Assembly (NCBI RefSeq): GCF_001488575.1
Contig: NZ_LN831302.1
Span: forward strand, 310,001 to 374,000
Length of the DNA stretch: 64,000 nucleotides
Direction of reading: 5' to 3'
Source: Halobacterium hubeiense
GTDB taxonomy: Archaea; Halobacteriota; Halobacteria; Halobacteriales; Halobacteriaceae
The notes under the pieces are model-generated. The model was given only the letters and a program-made list of their open reading frames with translations. It made no database searches and was not told the origin of the DNA. The position numbers and the translations under genes were made by a program. This document shows positions 35,407 through 44,501 of the stretch, piece after piece (positions within the stretch are counted from its first letter, which is position 1; each line of letters begins with the position of its first letter).

Positions 35407-35450
35407 GAGAAGCGCTTCGTATCTGTCCCTTGTCGCCAGAGGCACTTAAA
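35407..35450 (-). repeat. 44-bp promoter-like repeat, copy 5
   Basis: Outermost copy, 117 bp from copy 4. In it the last block is a perfect palindrome, GAAGCGCTTC; the other copies have near-palindromic versions. Confidence 0.7.
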
Positions 35451-35609
35451 GCGAGAGCGCGCTGCCGCCCGCGGAGAAGATGTTCGGCGAAACGGCTTCC
35501 GTTCACCGCCAGCACCGACTACGTGCGCGGCTGGTGTCCCCTCGTGGCGGGTCCGCCGCGACGGCCAGCCCGCAGTGGTCTAACGTCCGATGGCGAGTCT
35601 TCGATTCTC

Positions 35610-35640
35610 GCGCGCCGGCCGGTGGTGCCGGTCGGCGCGC
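35610..35640. other. Strong 13-bp hairpin in a gene-free stretch
   Basis: GCGCGCCGGCCGG and CCGGTCGGCGCGC pair (one G-T), with a 5-nt loop TGGTG. The gene-free region 35451-35742 that contains it also holds a repeated GGCCAGCCCGC (around 35562 and 35651). It may be part of a structured RNA or a terminator; no known RNA family was recognised. Confidence 0.4.
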
Positions 35641-35711
35641 TTCTCCGACGCGGCCAGCCCGCGTGACACGCTCGTCCTCGCCGGCGAGCGCGGGTGACAG
35701 GCAGCCACGTG

Positions 35712-35718
35712 CTTTTTG
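35712..35718 (+). promoter_or_regulatory. CTTTTTG core promoter of nadE
   Basis: CTTTTTGCCGGTGG begins 31 nt before GTG 35743, the same arrangement as before the genes at 20497 and 49450. It selects GTG 35743 as the nadE start. Confidence 0.5.
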
Positions 35719-35742
35719 CCGGTGGCGGTCGCGGGTTCGCCC

Positions 35743-36519
35743 GTGACGGACTTCGACCTCGACCTCGCGGCGGCCGGCGACGAGATTCGGTCGTTCCTCG
35801 CGAGCTACCTCGACGCCGCGCCCGCGGACGGCTACGTCGTCGGCGTCAGCGGCGGGCTCGACTCCGTGCTCGCCGCGCACCTGCTCGCGGACGCCGTCGG
35901 CCCCGAGCGCGTCACGGGCCTCCTGCTGCCTGCCGACCCCAGCGACCCCGAGAACGTCGAAGACGCCCGTGCGGTCTGCGAGCGACTCGGGGTGGCCTAC
36001 CGCGAACACGACATCCAGCCCGTCGTGGACGACGTCACCGCCGCGCGCGACGACCTCTCGAAGACCGCTGTGGGGAACGTGCAGGCGCGCGTCCGGATGG
36101 TCCTGCTCTATCAGGCCGCCAACGACGCGAACGCGCTCGTCGTCGGCCCGAACAACCGCTCGGAACTCCTGCTGGGTTACTTCACGAAGTACGGCGACGG
36201 CGCCGCCGACGTCGCGCCGCTCGCTGACGTCTACAAGACCGAGGCGTACGACCTCGCCCGCGAGGTCGGCGTCAGCGATGACGTCGTCGCGAAGACGCCC
36301 ACGGCGGAACTCTGGGAGGGGCAGACCGACCCCGACGAACTCGGCGCACCTTACGAGGTCATCGACCCGATTCTGCACGCGTACGTCGACGAGGACCGAA
36401 CAATCGAGGAGACCGTGGAGGCGACCGGCGCGGACCGCGAGACGGTCACCGAATTCGTCGAGCGCTACGAGGCCTCCACGCACAAGCGCGAGCGCCCGCC
36501 CTCGCCCGGCGTCCGGTAG
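35743..36519 (+). CDS. nadE: NAD+ synthetase (NH3-dependent)
   Basis: This 258-residue amidotransferase-type ATP pyrophosphatase converts nicotinate adenine dinucleotide to NAD+. It has the PP-loop VVGVSGGLDSVLAAHL (about residues 32-47), the RVRMVLLYQAANDANALVVG segment and the NRSELLLGYFTKYGDGA region that binds the substrate. No glutaminase domain is present, so it uses ammonia. The GTG start was chosen because of the promoter at 35712-35718; the family N-terminus fits. The C-terminal THKRERPPSPGVR tail is typical. Confidence 0.93.
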   Translation: MTDFDLDLAAAGDEIRSFLASYLDAAPADGYVVGVSGGLDSVLAAHLLADAVGPERVTGLLLPADPSDPENVEDARAVCERLGVAYREHDIQPVVDDVTAARDDLSKTAVGNVQARVRMVLLYQAANDANALVVGPNNRSELLLGYFTKYGDGAADVAPLADVYKTEAYDLAREVGVSDDVVAKTPTAELWEGQTDPDELGAPYEVIDPILHAYVDEDRTIEETVEATGADRETVTEFVERYEASTHKRERPPSPGVR

Positions 36520-36564
36520 CGTCGCATCCGCGCGCTTTTTCCCGTCCGTTGCCTACTCGCTGCC

Positions 36565-37266
36565 GTGACCCGCGCGCTCTCAGCCCCCGACGCCGACCGC
36601 GCCGCCGCCTTCGCCGCGGACGCCCGCGGCGACGGCCTCGCGGTCTCGCTCGTCGGCGAGTGCGCCACCGAGTTCGAGGGGCGCGCCGAGCGCAGCCTCC
36701 CTGCGGGCGTTCGGAGCGTCCTCTGGAAGCCCGACGACACCGTGCTCGTCCACGGCGCGACCGGCCGCGACCCCGACGCGTGGGCGACCGGCGGTAGTGT
36801 CGCCGTCGAAGCAACTGACGGTCGTCTCGAACTCCGCTGCGGCGACGGCGACGCCGCGGACGCGCTCACCGTCCGGTTCGACTCGGTTCAGCACGCCGCC
36901 GCATTCGACCCCGCGGATGCCGACGCCGAGGTTTCCGGCACCGAGTCCGACCTCAAGGAGCGCGTGCTCGCCGACCCCGACCTCGTCGAACCCGGCTTCC
37001 AGCCGCGCAGCACGGAGCGCGAGACGCCCGCCGGCCCCGTGGACGTCTACGGCCGCGGCCGCGACGGCGCCGTGGTCGCCGTCGAACTCAAGGCCCGCCG
37101 CGTCGGCCCTGCCGCGGCCTCACAGCTGGAACGCTACGTGAACGCGCTCCGCCGCGACCTCCACGCCGACGCCGACGTGCGCGGCGTGCTCGTCGCACCC
37201 GAAATCACGGAGAAGGCTCGCCGCCTGCTCGCGGAGAACGGGCTCTCCTTCTCGCCCGTCGAGTAG
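36565..37266 (+). CDS. nucS: Endonuclease NucS (EndoMS)
   Basis: This 233-residue NucS/EndoMS homologue has an N-terminal beta-rich DNA-binding and dimerisation domain and a C-terminal RecB-like nuclease domain. The metal motif is seen as VDVYGRGRDGAVVAVELKARR: Asp, then E-x-K. NucS nicks mismatched or branched DNA and runs a MutS-independent mismatch repair in some archaea and actinobacteria. The start is GTG 36565. The stop abuts the convergent mutS stop. Having nucS, two mutS and mutL in one locus is notable. Confidence 0.88.
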   Translation: MTRALSAPDADRAAAFAADARGDGLAVSLVGECATEFEGRAERSLPAGVRSVLWKPDDTVLVHGATGRDPDAWATGGSVAVEATDGRLELRCGDGDAADALTVRFDSVQHAAAFDPADADAEVSGTESDLKERVLADPDLVEPGFQPRSTERETPAGPVDVYGRGRDGAVVAVELKARRVGPAAASQLERYVNALRRDLHADADVRGVLVAPEITEKARRLLAENGLSFSPVE

Positions 37267-39852
37267 TCAGTCGAGGTCGCGCTTGAGGTCGTTCAGGACG
37301 TTCAGCGCCTCCACGGGCGTGAGTTCCGCGACGTTCACGTCACGCAGCGTCTCTTCGACGGCCGACTCGTCGTGGTCGCCGCTGTCTGCCGTCCGCGCCG
37401 GCTCCGTCTGCTCCTCGCTCGCGTCCGCGTCCACGTCTGCCGCGTCGAGGAGTTCGCGGGCGCGCTCGACGACTGCCTCGGGGACGCCCGCAGTTTGGGC
37501 GACCTCGACGCCGTAGGAGGCCGTCGCCGGCCCCTCCCGCACTTCGTGTTGGAAGGTCACGCCCTCCTCGTTCCGGGTTGCGCCGAAGTGGAGGTTCACG
37601 GCGTCCGCGAGGCGCTCTGCGTCCGCCGTGAGTTCGTGGTGATGGGTCGCGAACAGCGTTGTCGCGCCGAGTTCGTCGTGGACGTACTCGGTGACGGCGC
37701 GCGCGATGGCCAGGCCGTCCGTCGTGGAAGTCCCTCTGCCGACCTCGTCCAGCAACACCAGCGAGTCCTCGGTCGCGGCGCGCAGAATCGAGGAGAGTTC
37801 GGTCATCTCCACCATGAACGTCGAGCGCCCGCCCGCGATGTCGTCGCTGGCGCCGACGCGCGTGAAGATGCGGTCGACCACGCGGAGGCGCGCGCGCTCG
37901 GCGGGGACGAAGCTCCCCGCCTGCGCGAGCAACACGATCAGGGCGACCTGGCGCATGTACGTGGACTTCCCGCTCATGTTCGGGCCCGTGACGACCGCGA
38001 CCCGGCGTTCGGGCGTGAGGTCGGTGTCGTTCGGCACGAACCCGGCCTCCGTGCGCTCCACGACGGGATGGCGGCCGCCCTCGACGTGGATGCCGTCGCC
38101 GCCCACCTCGGGGCGCGCGTAGTCGTGGCTCGCGGCGACTGTCGCGAACGACGCCAGCGCGTCCACGGCCGCGACTGCTGCCGCGGTCGCCTGCACGCGC
38201 TCGGCCTCCTCGGCGACCCGATTGCGGACCTCGCGGAACAGCTCGTACTCGAGGTCCTGGGAGCGCTGTTCGGCGCGCACGATGTCGTCCTCGCGCTCCT
38301 TCAGCTCGGGCGTGACGAACCGCTCGGAGTTCTTCAGCGTCTGCCGGCGCTGGTAGTTCGCCGGCACCGAGTCGAGGTTCGGGTTCGTCACCTCGATGTA
38401 GTAGCCGTGGACCGCGTTGTGCCCGACCTTCAGCGAGTCGATGCCCGTGCGCTCGCGCTCCTGTTCCTCCAAGTCATCTATCCACCGCTTCCCGGAGCGC
38501 TCGGTCTCCCGGAGGTCGTCCAGCGTCTCGTCGTAGCCGTCGCGGATGACCCCGCCCTCCGTGAGTTCCTGGGGCGGGTCCGGGACGATGGCCCGCGAGA
38601 GCAGGTCCCGAATCTCGGGGAGGTCGTCGAGACTCGCGCGCAGGTCGCGGAGCTTCTTGCTGTCCGCGTCCGCCAGCAGGCCGCGAATTTCGGGCACCAC
38701 GTCGAGCGTGTCCTTCAGCGCGCGTAGGTCCCGGGCGTTCGCGCGGCCCCGCGACACCCGCGAAATCAGGCGCTCGACGTCGTAGACGTCCCGCAGGTGC
38801 TCGTGCAGTTCCTCCCGCGTCAGCGGGTCCGCGAGCAGTTCGCCGACCGCCTCGTGGCGCGCCTCGATTTCCTCGGCGTCGGTCAGCGGCCGGCGCAGCC
38901 AGTCCGTGAGCGTCCGCCGGCCGAGCGCGCACGCCGTCTCGTCGAGCACGTCCACGAGCGCGGTGCCTTCCGCGCCGTGGACGCTGCGCTGCTCGAACAC
39001 CTCCAGACTCCGCAGCGCCACGGCGTCCATCTGGAGGTACTCGCGGGGGTCGTACCGCGTCAGGTGGTTCAGGTAGTCCAACCGGTCGCCGTCCTCCCCA
39101 CCTCGGGTGTACTCGGCGTAATCGAGGAGCGCGCCACACGCCGCGACTTCGGCGTCGCCGGCGAGCGCGTCCACGCTCCCGAAGTACGCCGCCACGGTCT
39201 CCGCGGCGCGCTCGCCGTCGAACGCCGCGTCCTCGTACTCCGCGACGAACGTGCCATCCTCGAAGCGCTCCGCCGCCACGCCCGGTCCGGTGACAAGTTC
39301 TGCGGGCGCGAACCGCCCCAGTTCGTCCCGTACGCGCGCCGCGTTCGGGAGGCTCGTCGCGTAGAAGTCGCCGGTCGAGACGTCCAACAGCGCGAGGCCG
39401 AAGCCGCCGTCGTCGTCGGCCGCGACCGCCGCGACGAAGTTGTTGTCGTCGCCCCCGAGCAGTTCGTCCTCGGTCAGCGTCCCGGGCGTGACGACCCGGG
39501 TGACAGCGCGCTCGACGACCCCGGTGACCTCGTCTGGGTCCTCGACTTGGTCGGCGACCGCGACCCGGTAGCCCGCGTCAAGCAGGTCGTCGATGTACGG
39601 CTCCGCGTTGTCGATTGGCACGCCCGCCATCGGGTACTCGCCCGTGGAGTCCTCGCGGGCGGTCAGCGTAATCTCGCAGATGCGGGCGGCCGCCTCCGCG
39701 GCCTCGCAGAACAGCTCGTAGAAGTCCCCGACCTGGAAGAGCACGAGCGCGTCCTCGTAGCGCCGCGTGAGCTCGAAGTACTGGCTCATCATCGGCGTCA
39801 GGTCACCCTCGCTTTCGGCCATCTTCTCGGGTGGGCCGAGCGCCGCGTCCAT
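37267..39852 (-). CDS. mutS: DNA mismatch repair protein MutS (second copy)
   Basis: This 861-residue MutS1-family protein has the mismatch-binding GDFYELF near the N-terminus and the ATPase motifs [13 protein letters not shown] and [16 protein letters not shown]. It is clearly paralogous to the 878-residue MutS at 28457. The start chosen is ATG 39852, since a CATAAC promoter core centred near 39880 is placed for a leaderless transcript there; ATG 39822 ([10 protein letters not shown]) is the alternative. It converges on nucS with no gap. Confidence 0.94.
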   Translation of the reverse strand: MDAALGPPEKMAESEGDLTPMMSQYFELTRRYEDALVLFQVGDFYELFCEAAEAAARICEITLTAREDSTGEYPMAGVPIDNAEPYIDDLLDAGYRVAVADQVEDPDEVTGVVERAVTRVVTPGTLTEDELLGGDDNNFVAAVAADDDGGFGLALLDVSTGDFYATSLPNAARVRDELGRFAPAELVTGPGVAAERFEDGTFVAEYEDAAFDGERAAETVAAYFGSVDALAGDAEVAACGALLDYAEYTRGGEDGDRLDYLNHLTRYDPREYLQMDAVALRSLEVFEQRSVHGAEGTALVDVLDETACALGRRTLTDWLRRPLTDAEEIEARHEAVGELLADPLTREELHEHLRDVYDVERLISRVSRGRANARDLRALKDTLDVVPEIRGLLADADSKKLRDLRASLDDLPEIRDLLSRAIVPDPPQELTEGGVIRDGYDETLDDLRETERSGKRWIDDLEEQERERTGIDSLKVGHNAVHGYYIEVTNPNLDSVPANYQRRQTLKNSERFVTPELKEREDDIVRAEQRSQDLEYELFREVRNRVAEEAERVQATAAAVAAVDALASFATVAASHDYARPEVGGDGIHVEGGRHPVVERTEAGFVPNDTDLTPERRVAVVTGPNMSGKSTYMRQVALIVLLAQAGSFVPAERARLRVVDRIFTRVGASDDIAGGRSTFMVEMTELSSILRAATEDSLVLLDEVGRGTSTTDGLAIARAVTEYVHDELGATTLFATHHHELTADAERLADAVNLHFGATRNEEGVTFQHEVREGPATASYGVEVAQTAGVPEAVVERARELLDAADVDADASEEQTEPARTADSGDHDESAVEETLRDVNVAELTPVEALNVLNDLKRDLD

Positions 39853-39909
39853 GCACGAAGGCAACGGGGTGGCGGCTGTTATGCTCGTCGGTCAGCGCTC
39901 CGCTTTCGG

Positions 39910-40341
39910 TCAGAGCAGGCCGGCGAGCACGAGCAGTGCGACGCTTACGACGGCCGCGGCACCGAACCACGGCGTCGCGTCGTCGGCTGCCGACTGGACG
40001 TCGTGGCCGGCGGTGAGGCGACTCGTCGCGACGTGCGCCAGCCCTGCCAGCACCAACCAGAGCCCGGTCATCCCCACGACGAGATGGCCCCGCGAGGAGT
40101 TCGCGAGCGCCTCGAACGTGTAGAGGTTGCCGGCGAGGTGGCCGCCGGTCAACAGCATCGCGGCGACGCTGGCGACGCTGAGCTTCGTGAATCGGTCGGC
40201 AATCCACTCCACGGGCGCGGCGTCCAGCACGCCGCGGCGCGCGGCGGGCACGACGAACAGTGCGACGGCGAGCGTGCTCCCGGTCCACGCCGCGCCGAAG
40301 ACGACGTGGACGACGCGGGCGGCGGCGATGTCGAAGTCCAT
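39910..40341 (-). CDS. Four-TM membrane protein (CopD-like)
   Basis: This 143-residue integral membrane protein has four hydrophobic helices (about residues 8-30, 52-72, 85-105 and 120-142) and conserved-looking histidines at VVHVVF and TGGHLAG, as in CopD/DUF2269-like proteins. Such proteins may handle copper or haem. It lies upstream of mutS on the same strand with a 57-bp gap. The start is ATG 40341. Confidence 0.65.
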   Translation of the reverse strand: MDFDIAAARVVHVVFGAAWTGSTLAVALFVVPAARRGVLDAAPVEWIADRFTKLSVASVAAMLLTGGHLAGNLYTFEALANSSRGHLVVGMTGLWLVLAGLAHVATSRLTAGHDVQSAADDATPWFGAAAVVSVALLVLAGLL

Positions 40342-40447
40342 CGTCTACGGGTTCGCACACGACCGGAAATAACGCGTCGGTCTCCTGACGGCACCGTCCC
40401 GACCGAGTCTGCCGGGGCCTAAGTGCCAGTAGCGCGTCGGCGGACGC

Positions 40448-41431
40448 GTGCGCACTGACCGCATCCTCGTCGCCGGCGAGACGCTCGTCGACCTGTTCCC
40501 CTCGGGTGCCGGCGACCTCGCGACCGTGGAGGGCTTCGTCCACCGCGCGGGCGGCGCACCAGCGAACGTCGCGGCCGGGCTCGCGCGCCTCGACAGCCCG
40601 CCCGAACTCTGGACGCGCCTCGGTGACGACGCGTTCGGCGCGTACCTCCGGGATGCGCTCGCCGACCGCGGCCTCGACGGCGAGTTCGTCGTCGCAGGCG
40701 ACGCCGCCACCGCGCTCGCGGTCGTCAGCCCGACGCCCGACGGCGACCGCTCGTTCACCTTCTACGAGAGCGACACCGCCACGCTCGCGTTCGAGGCCGG
40801 GACTGTCTCCGACAGCGCACTCGCCGACTTCGGCTGCGTCCACGCCGGCGGCGTCGCGCTCGCGAACGACGCGGGCTGCACCGCCACGCTCGACTTGCTG
40901 GAGCGCGCCCGCGACGCGGATTGTCTGGTCTCGTTCGACCCGAACGCGCGCCCCGACCTCTGGGACGAGCCGGACGCCGCCGGCGACGCCGTCCGCGAGG
41001 CGCTCGACCTCGCAGACCTCCTGTTCTGTAGCCCCGACGACCTCCGGCCGCTCGGCCTCGCTGAGCGCGTTCGGAGCGAGCCAGCGGCCGTCGCCGCCGA
41101 CCTGCTCGACTACGGCCCCGAGACGGTGTTCCTCACGCGCGGCGGCGACGGCGCGACGGCTGTCGCCGAGTCGGCGGACGGCGAGCAAGTGACGCGCTCC
41201 GCTCCCGCGTTCGACGTGGACGTCGTGGACACGACGGGCGCCGGCGACGCGTTCACGGCCGGCGCGCTCGCGGCGTACGAGCCCGGAATGGGCGGCGACG
41301 CGCTCGGCGACGCGCTCCGGTACGCGAACGCGACCGCGGCGCTCACGACCACCGAGACCGGCGGGATGGCCGCGCTCCCCGACGACGCCGCGGTCCGTGC
41401 GTTGGTCGAGTGTGCGTCGGAATCCACGTAA
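40448..41431 (+). CDS. PfkB-family carbohydrate kinase (fructokinase-like)
   Basis: This 327-residue ribokinase-family kinase starts ILVAGETLVDLFPSG and has the sugar-binding RAGGAPANVAAGLARL (about residue 33). It ends with the catalytic DTTGAGDAFTAGALAAYE (about 262), the Asp being the base. The overall pattern fits fructokinases. The start is GTG 40448. Divergent from the CopD-like gene, it is followed 32 bp later by the MutS2-like gene. The substrate is inferred only by family resemblance. Confidence 0.82.
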   Translation: MRTDRILVAGETLVDLFPSGAGDLATVEGFVHRAGGAPANVAAGLARLDSPPELWTRLGDDAFGAYLRDALADRGLDGEFVVAGDAATALAVVSPTPDGDRSFTFYESDTATLAFEAGTVSDSALADFGCVHAGGVALANDAGCTATLDLLERARDADCLVSFDPNARPDLWDEPDAAGDAVREALDLADLLFCSPDDLRPLGLAERVRSEPAAVAADLLDYGPETVFLTRGGDGATAVAESADGEQVTRSAPAFDVDVVDTTGAGDAFTAGALAAYEPGMGGDALGDALRYANATAALTTTETGGMAALPDDAAVRALVECASEST

Positions 41432-41463
41432 CGCTTTACCCACGCGGTCGCCCACTCGCAGGT

Positions 41464-43203
41464 ATGCGATTAGAGGAGTTCTGGGGGGTCGGCCCGAAGA
41501 CCGCCGACAAGCTGGAGACCGAGCTCGGCGTCCCCGACGCAATCGACGCCATCGAATCCGCGAACGTCCGCGCGCTCGTGGACGCCGGCATCTCGCGGGG
41601 ACGGGCGACGCGCATCCTGCGCCGGGCGAACGGCGGCGAGGGGATGGACGCGCTCGCGACCGACGACGCCCGCGCCGTCTACAAGGAACTGGTCGCGCTC
41701 GCCGCCGACTACGCCGTCACGCCCGGCGCCGCGGACCGGATCCGCGTGCGGACGCCGCTGACCGACCGGGACGCGATGCGCGAGCGCCTCGACGACGTGG
41801 AGGCCGCGCGGGAGACGTGGGCGCGCCTCGACGGCGAGACCCAGCAGGCCGTTCTCGACACGTTCGACGCGCACGACGACGCCGGGGACACCCAGCGCGC
41901 GGCCGTCGAGACGGCGCTCGCCCTGCAGGACGCCGTCAGCGAGGACTCGGGCGTGTTCGCGTCGGTCACGACGCTCGACCGCGACGCGCTCGAAGACGCC
42001 GCAGAGGCGCTGCGCTACCTCACCGGCGACGGCGTGGCGGCGGGCGCGGACGCCAAACTCGACCGGCTCCGGGAGCGCGCCGGCGACCTCGAACGCCTCG
42101 AACGCGACACCTTCGACGTGCTCGAAGACGTGCGCTCGCAGGGCGTCGAGGGCACCGACGAGTTCCGGGAGGCGTTCGTCCAGTACGTCGCCAGCGAGGC
42201 CGGCGTCGAACCGCGCCGCGTGCGGTCGGCGATGGCCGCCGACGCCGCCGACGCCGCGGACTTCGTGAGCACGACGCTGCGCGCGCTCGCCGACGACGTC
42301 CGCGAGGACGAACAGGACCGCGAGGACGAGGTGGCCGCCGACCTCCGCGGCGCTATCTCGACCGCCCGCGAGGAAGTGGACGCCGCAGTCACAGCCGTCA
42401 GCGACCTCGCGGTCGACGTCTCGCTGGCGCGGTTCGCGGAGGCCCACGACCTCACGCGCCCCGAGTTCGTGGACGCGGACGCCATCGCCGTCGAGAACGC
42501 GCGCAACCTCTCGCTGGCCGCCGAGGCCGGCGACGTCCAGCCGGTGACGTACGCGGTCGGCGACCACTCGCTGGACCCGCCGAACGGCGACCGCGTCGCC
42601 GTGCTCACGGGCGCGAACTCCGGCGGGAAGACGACGCTGCTGGAGACGCTCTGTCAGGTCGCCGTGCTCGCCGCGATGGGGCTGCCCGTCCCCGCCGACC
42701 GCGCCGAACTCGGGCCCGTGGACGCCATCGTCTTCCACCGGCGGCACGCGTCGTTCAACGCGGGCGTCCTCGAAGCCACGCTGAACTCCGTCGTGCCGCC
42801 GCTGGCCGAGGGCGACCGCACGCTGATGCTCGTCGACGAGTTCGAAGCCATCACCGAGCCCGGGAGCGCCGCCGACCTCCTCCACGGTCTCGTCACGCTC
42901 ACGGTCGACGAGCAGGCGCTGGGCGTGTTCGTCACCCACCTCGCCGAGGACCTCGAACCCCTGCCGGACGTCGCGCGCACCGACGGCATCTTCGCGGAGG
43001 GCCTCAGTCAGGACCTCGACCTGCTCGTGGACTACCAGCCGCGCTTCGGCACCGTCGGGAAGTCCACGCCGGAGTTCATCGTCTCCCGGCTGGTCGCGGA
43101 CGCCGGGGACCGCGCCGAGCGCGCCGGCTACGAGACGCTCGCGCGCGCCGTCGGCGAGGAGGCCGTCCAGCGCACGCTCGCGGACGCCGAGTGGTCCGAG
43201 TAG
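41464..43203 (+). CDS. Archaeal MutS2-like ATPase with N-terminal HhH domain
   Basis: This 579-residue protein has an N-terminal helix-hairpin-helix (EEFWGVGPKTADKLETELGV), a long helical middle and a C-terminal MutS-type ABC ATPase. The Walker A is TGANSGGKTTLLE and the Walker B is LMLVDEFEAITEPGS. It lacks the mismatch-recognition F-x-E domain and any obvious Smr nuclease domain. It is therefore a MutS2/MutS5-like ATPase for branched DNA or recombination control, not canonical mismatch repair. The ATG at 41464 was chosen as the family start. It is the fourth mismatch-repair-family gene in the 26-43 kb stretch. Confidence 0.85.
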   Translation: MRLEEFWGVGPKTADKLETELGVPDAIDAIESANVRALVDAGISRGRATRILRRANGGEGMDALATDDARAVYKELVALAADYAVTPGAADRIRVRTPLTDRDAMRERLDDVEAARETWARLDGETQQAVLDTFDAHDDAGDTQRAAVETALALQDAVSEDSGVFASVTTLDRDALEDAAEALRYLTGDGVAAGADAKLDRLRERAGDLERLERDTFDVLEDVRSQGVEGTDEFREAFVQYVASEAGVEPRRVRSAMAADAADAADFVSTTLRALADDVREDEQDREDEVAADLRGAISTAREEVDAAVTAVSDLAVDVSLARFAEAHDLTRPEFVDADAIAVENARNLSLAAEAGDVQPVTYAVGDHSLDPPNGDRVAVLTGANSGGKTTLLETLCQVAVLAAMGLPVPADRAELGPVDAIVFHRRHASFNAGVLEATLNSVVPPLAEGDRTLMLVDEFEAITEPGSAADLLHGLVTLTVDEQALGVFVTHLAEDLEPLPDVARTDGIFAEGLSQDLDLLVDYQPRFGTVGKSTPEFIVSRLVADAGDRAERAGYETLARAVGEEAVQRTLADAEWSE

Positions 43204-43860
43204 TCAGACTCTGCCGGCCAGCGGCCCCACGTCGGCGTACTCGGCCTGCCAGTACCAGATGAGCGGGACGCCGACCGCCGTCGGCCACAGCCACGCGACG
43301 ACGTCGGGGACCATCCCGAGGTTGACCACCGAGACCGCGGTGACCGTCGCGATGTACCCGCCGACCATCCGCGAGAGGTGGCCGACCAGCCACGAGCGGT
43401 CCGCGCCCCGCCAGTACGCCCGCAGGTCGCTGGCGCCGAGCGCGCCGCCGATGCCGCCGAATACGGCCATCACGACGCCCAGCGAGTCCCCGGCAGCGAC
43501 GAGCGTGACGCCCCACGCGCCGAGCGCGACGCACGCAGCGACGACCGCGACTGCCGCCGCCCAGTCCACCGCCGCGGGGTCGTCGCTCGGCCGTTTGCGA
43601 GCGAGCTCGCGGTACCCCGAGAACGCGAAGTAGCCGCTGAACACCGCGACCAGCAGGAGGAACGCGCGGAAGAACGTCGGGTCGAGCGCGAACAGCGGGA
43701 GCACCGTCGCGACGACCACTGCCATCGCCGCGACGTAGACGCGGCCCGCCTGCCGGTGGCGGCGCCCGCCCTTCTCGGTCGCGAGCGCGACGCCGCCGGC
43801 GACCAGCGCAGCGACGCCCGCGGCGACGTGCGTCCAGAGCGCCGCCGTCTCGACTGTCAT
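43204..43860 (-). CDS. Membrane protein, DUF2306-like
   Basis: This 218-residue integral membrane protein has about seven hydrophobic helices beginning at residues 8-27. The histidines in WTHVAAG and KGGRRHRQAGRVY resemble DUF2306/haem-copper-type membrane proteins. The start is ATG 43860 (MTVETAALWTHVAAG). It converges on the MutS2-like gene with no gap. The function is unknown. Confidence 0.7.
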   Translation of the reverse strand: MTVETAALWTHVAAGVAALVAGGVALATEKGGRRHRQAGRVYVAAMAVVVATVLPLFALDPTFFRAFLLLVAVFSGYFAFSGYRELARKRPSDDPAAVDWAAAVAVVAACVALGAWGVTLVAAGDSLGVVMAVFGGIGGALGASDLRAYWRGADRSWLVGHLSRMVGGYIATVTAVSVVNLGMVPDVVAWLWPTAVGVPLIWYWQAEYADVGPLAGRV

Positions 43861-43937
43861 CGCGTAGACCGTTCTCCCGCCGGTGCATAAGCGTTCCCGC
43901 ACCAACGCCTTAGTGGCTGGTCGCCCTCGCCGGTCTC

Positions 43938-44456
43938 ATGGCACTGGACCTCTCCGTACTCCCGTCGCTGGCCGCGGTCGCCGTCCTGCTGGCGGTGTCG
44001 GCGTACTTCTCCAGCACGGAAATCGCGCTGTTCTCGCTCACCGACGAACGAATCGCCGCCCTCGCGGGCGAGGACGAACGCGGGCCCGAGCTGAAGCGGC
44101 TCCGCGACGACCCACACCGGCTGCTCGTGACGATTCTCGTCGGGAACAACGTCGTCAACATCGCCGTCTCCAGCATCCTCACCGTGCTGCTCGTGACCTA
44201 CCTCCCGCCCGAGCTGGCGGTCGTCGGGACGACGCTGGTCGCCACGTCGCTGGTGCTCGTCTGCGGGGAGATTCTCCCCAAGTCCTGGGGGCTGGCCAAC
44301 GCCGAGTCGTGGGCGCTCACCACCGCCCGCCCGCTGAAGTACATCGCGCTCGCGCTGTGGCCGCTGGTCGCGTTCTTCGACGCGATTACGCGGCGGCTCG
44401 CCGGCGCGACCGGCGGCAGCCCCCACATCGAGCAGGAACTGTTAGAGGAGGAGTGA
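43938..44456 (+). CDS. DUF21/CNNM transmembrane domain protein lacking CBS and CorC domains
   Basis: This 172-residue protein consists of the DUF21 (CNNM) membrane domain: FSSTEIALFSLTDER near residue 24, LLVTILVGNNVVNI at about 63, and CGEILPKSWGLANAE. Full-length relatives have CBS pairs and a CorC_HlyC domain and are linked to magnesium transport. This one ends after the third or fourth membrane helix with the acidic tail EQELLEEE, so it is a short form. Such stand-alone DUF21 proteins occur in haloarchaea. A TATA-like TTAGTG is about 30 nt upstream. Confidence 0.82.
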   Translation: MALDLSVLPSLAAVAVLLAVSAYFSSTEIALFSLTDERIAALAGEDERGPELKRLRDDPHRLLVTILVGNNVVNIAVSSILTVLLVTYLPPELAVVGTTLVATSLVLVCGEILPKSWGLANAESWALTTARPLKYIALALWPLVAFFDAITRRLAGATGGSPHIEQELLEEE

Positions 44457-44501
44457 CGGCGCCGCCGCTGGGCACCGAGAAAGAACGGAAAAGTTGCGAC
44501 G

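Noticed and set aside
35560-35612. tRNA-like pieces (a D-loop-like CAGTGGTCTAAC and a T-arm-like GCGAG...CTCGC)
   Set aside because: The acceptor and anticodon stems cannot be formed and the T-loop would have nine bases, so no tRNA can be supported.
43938-44456. DUF21 protein as a broken CorC-type transporter gene
   Set aside because: No CBS or CorC sequence follows in any frame and the short form ends cleanly in an acidic tail, so it is treated as an intact stand-alone protein.
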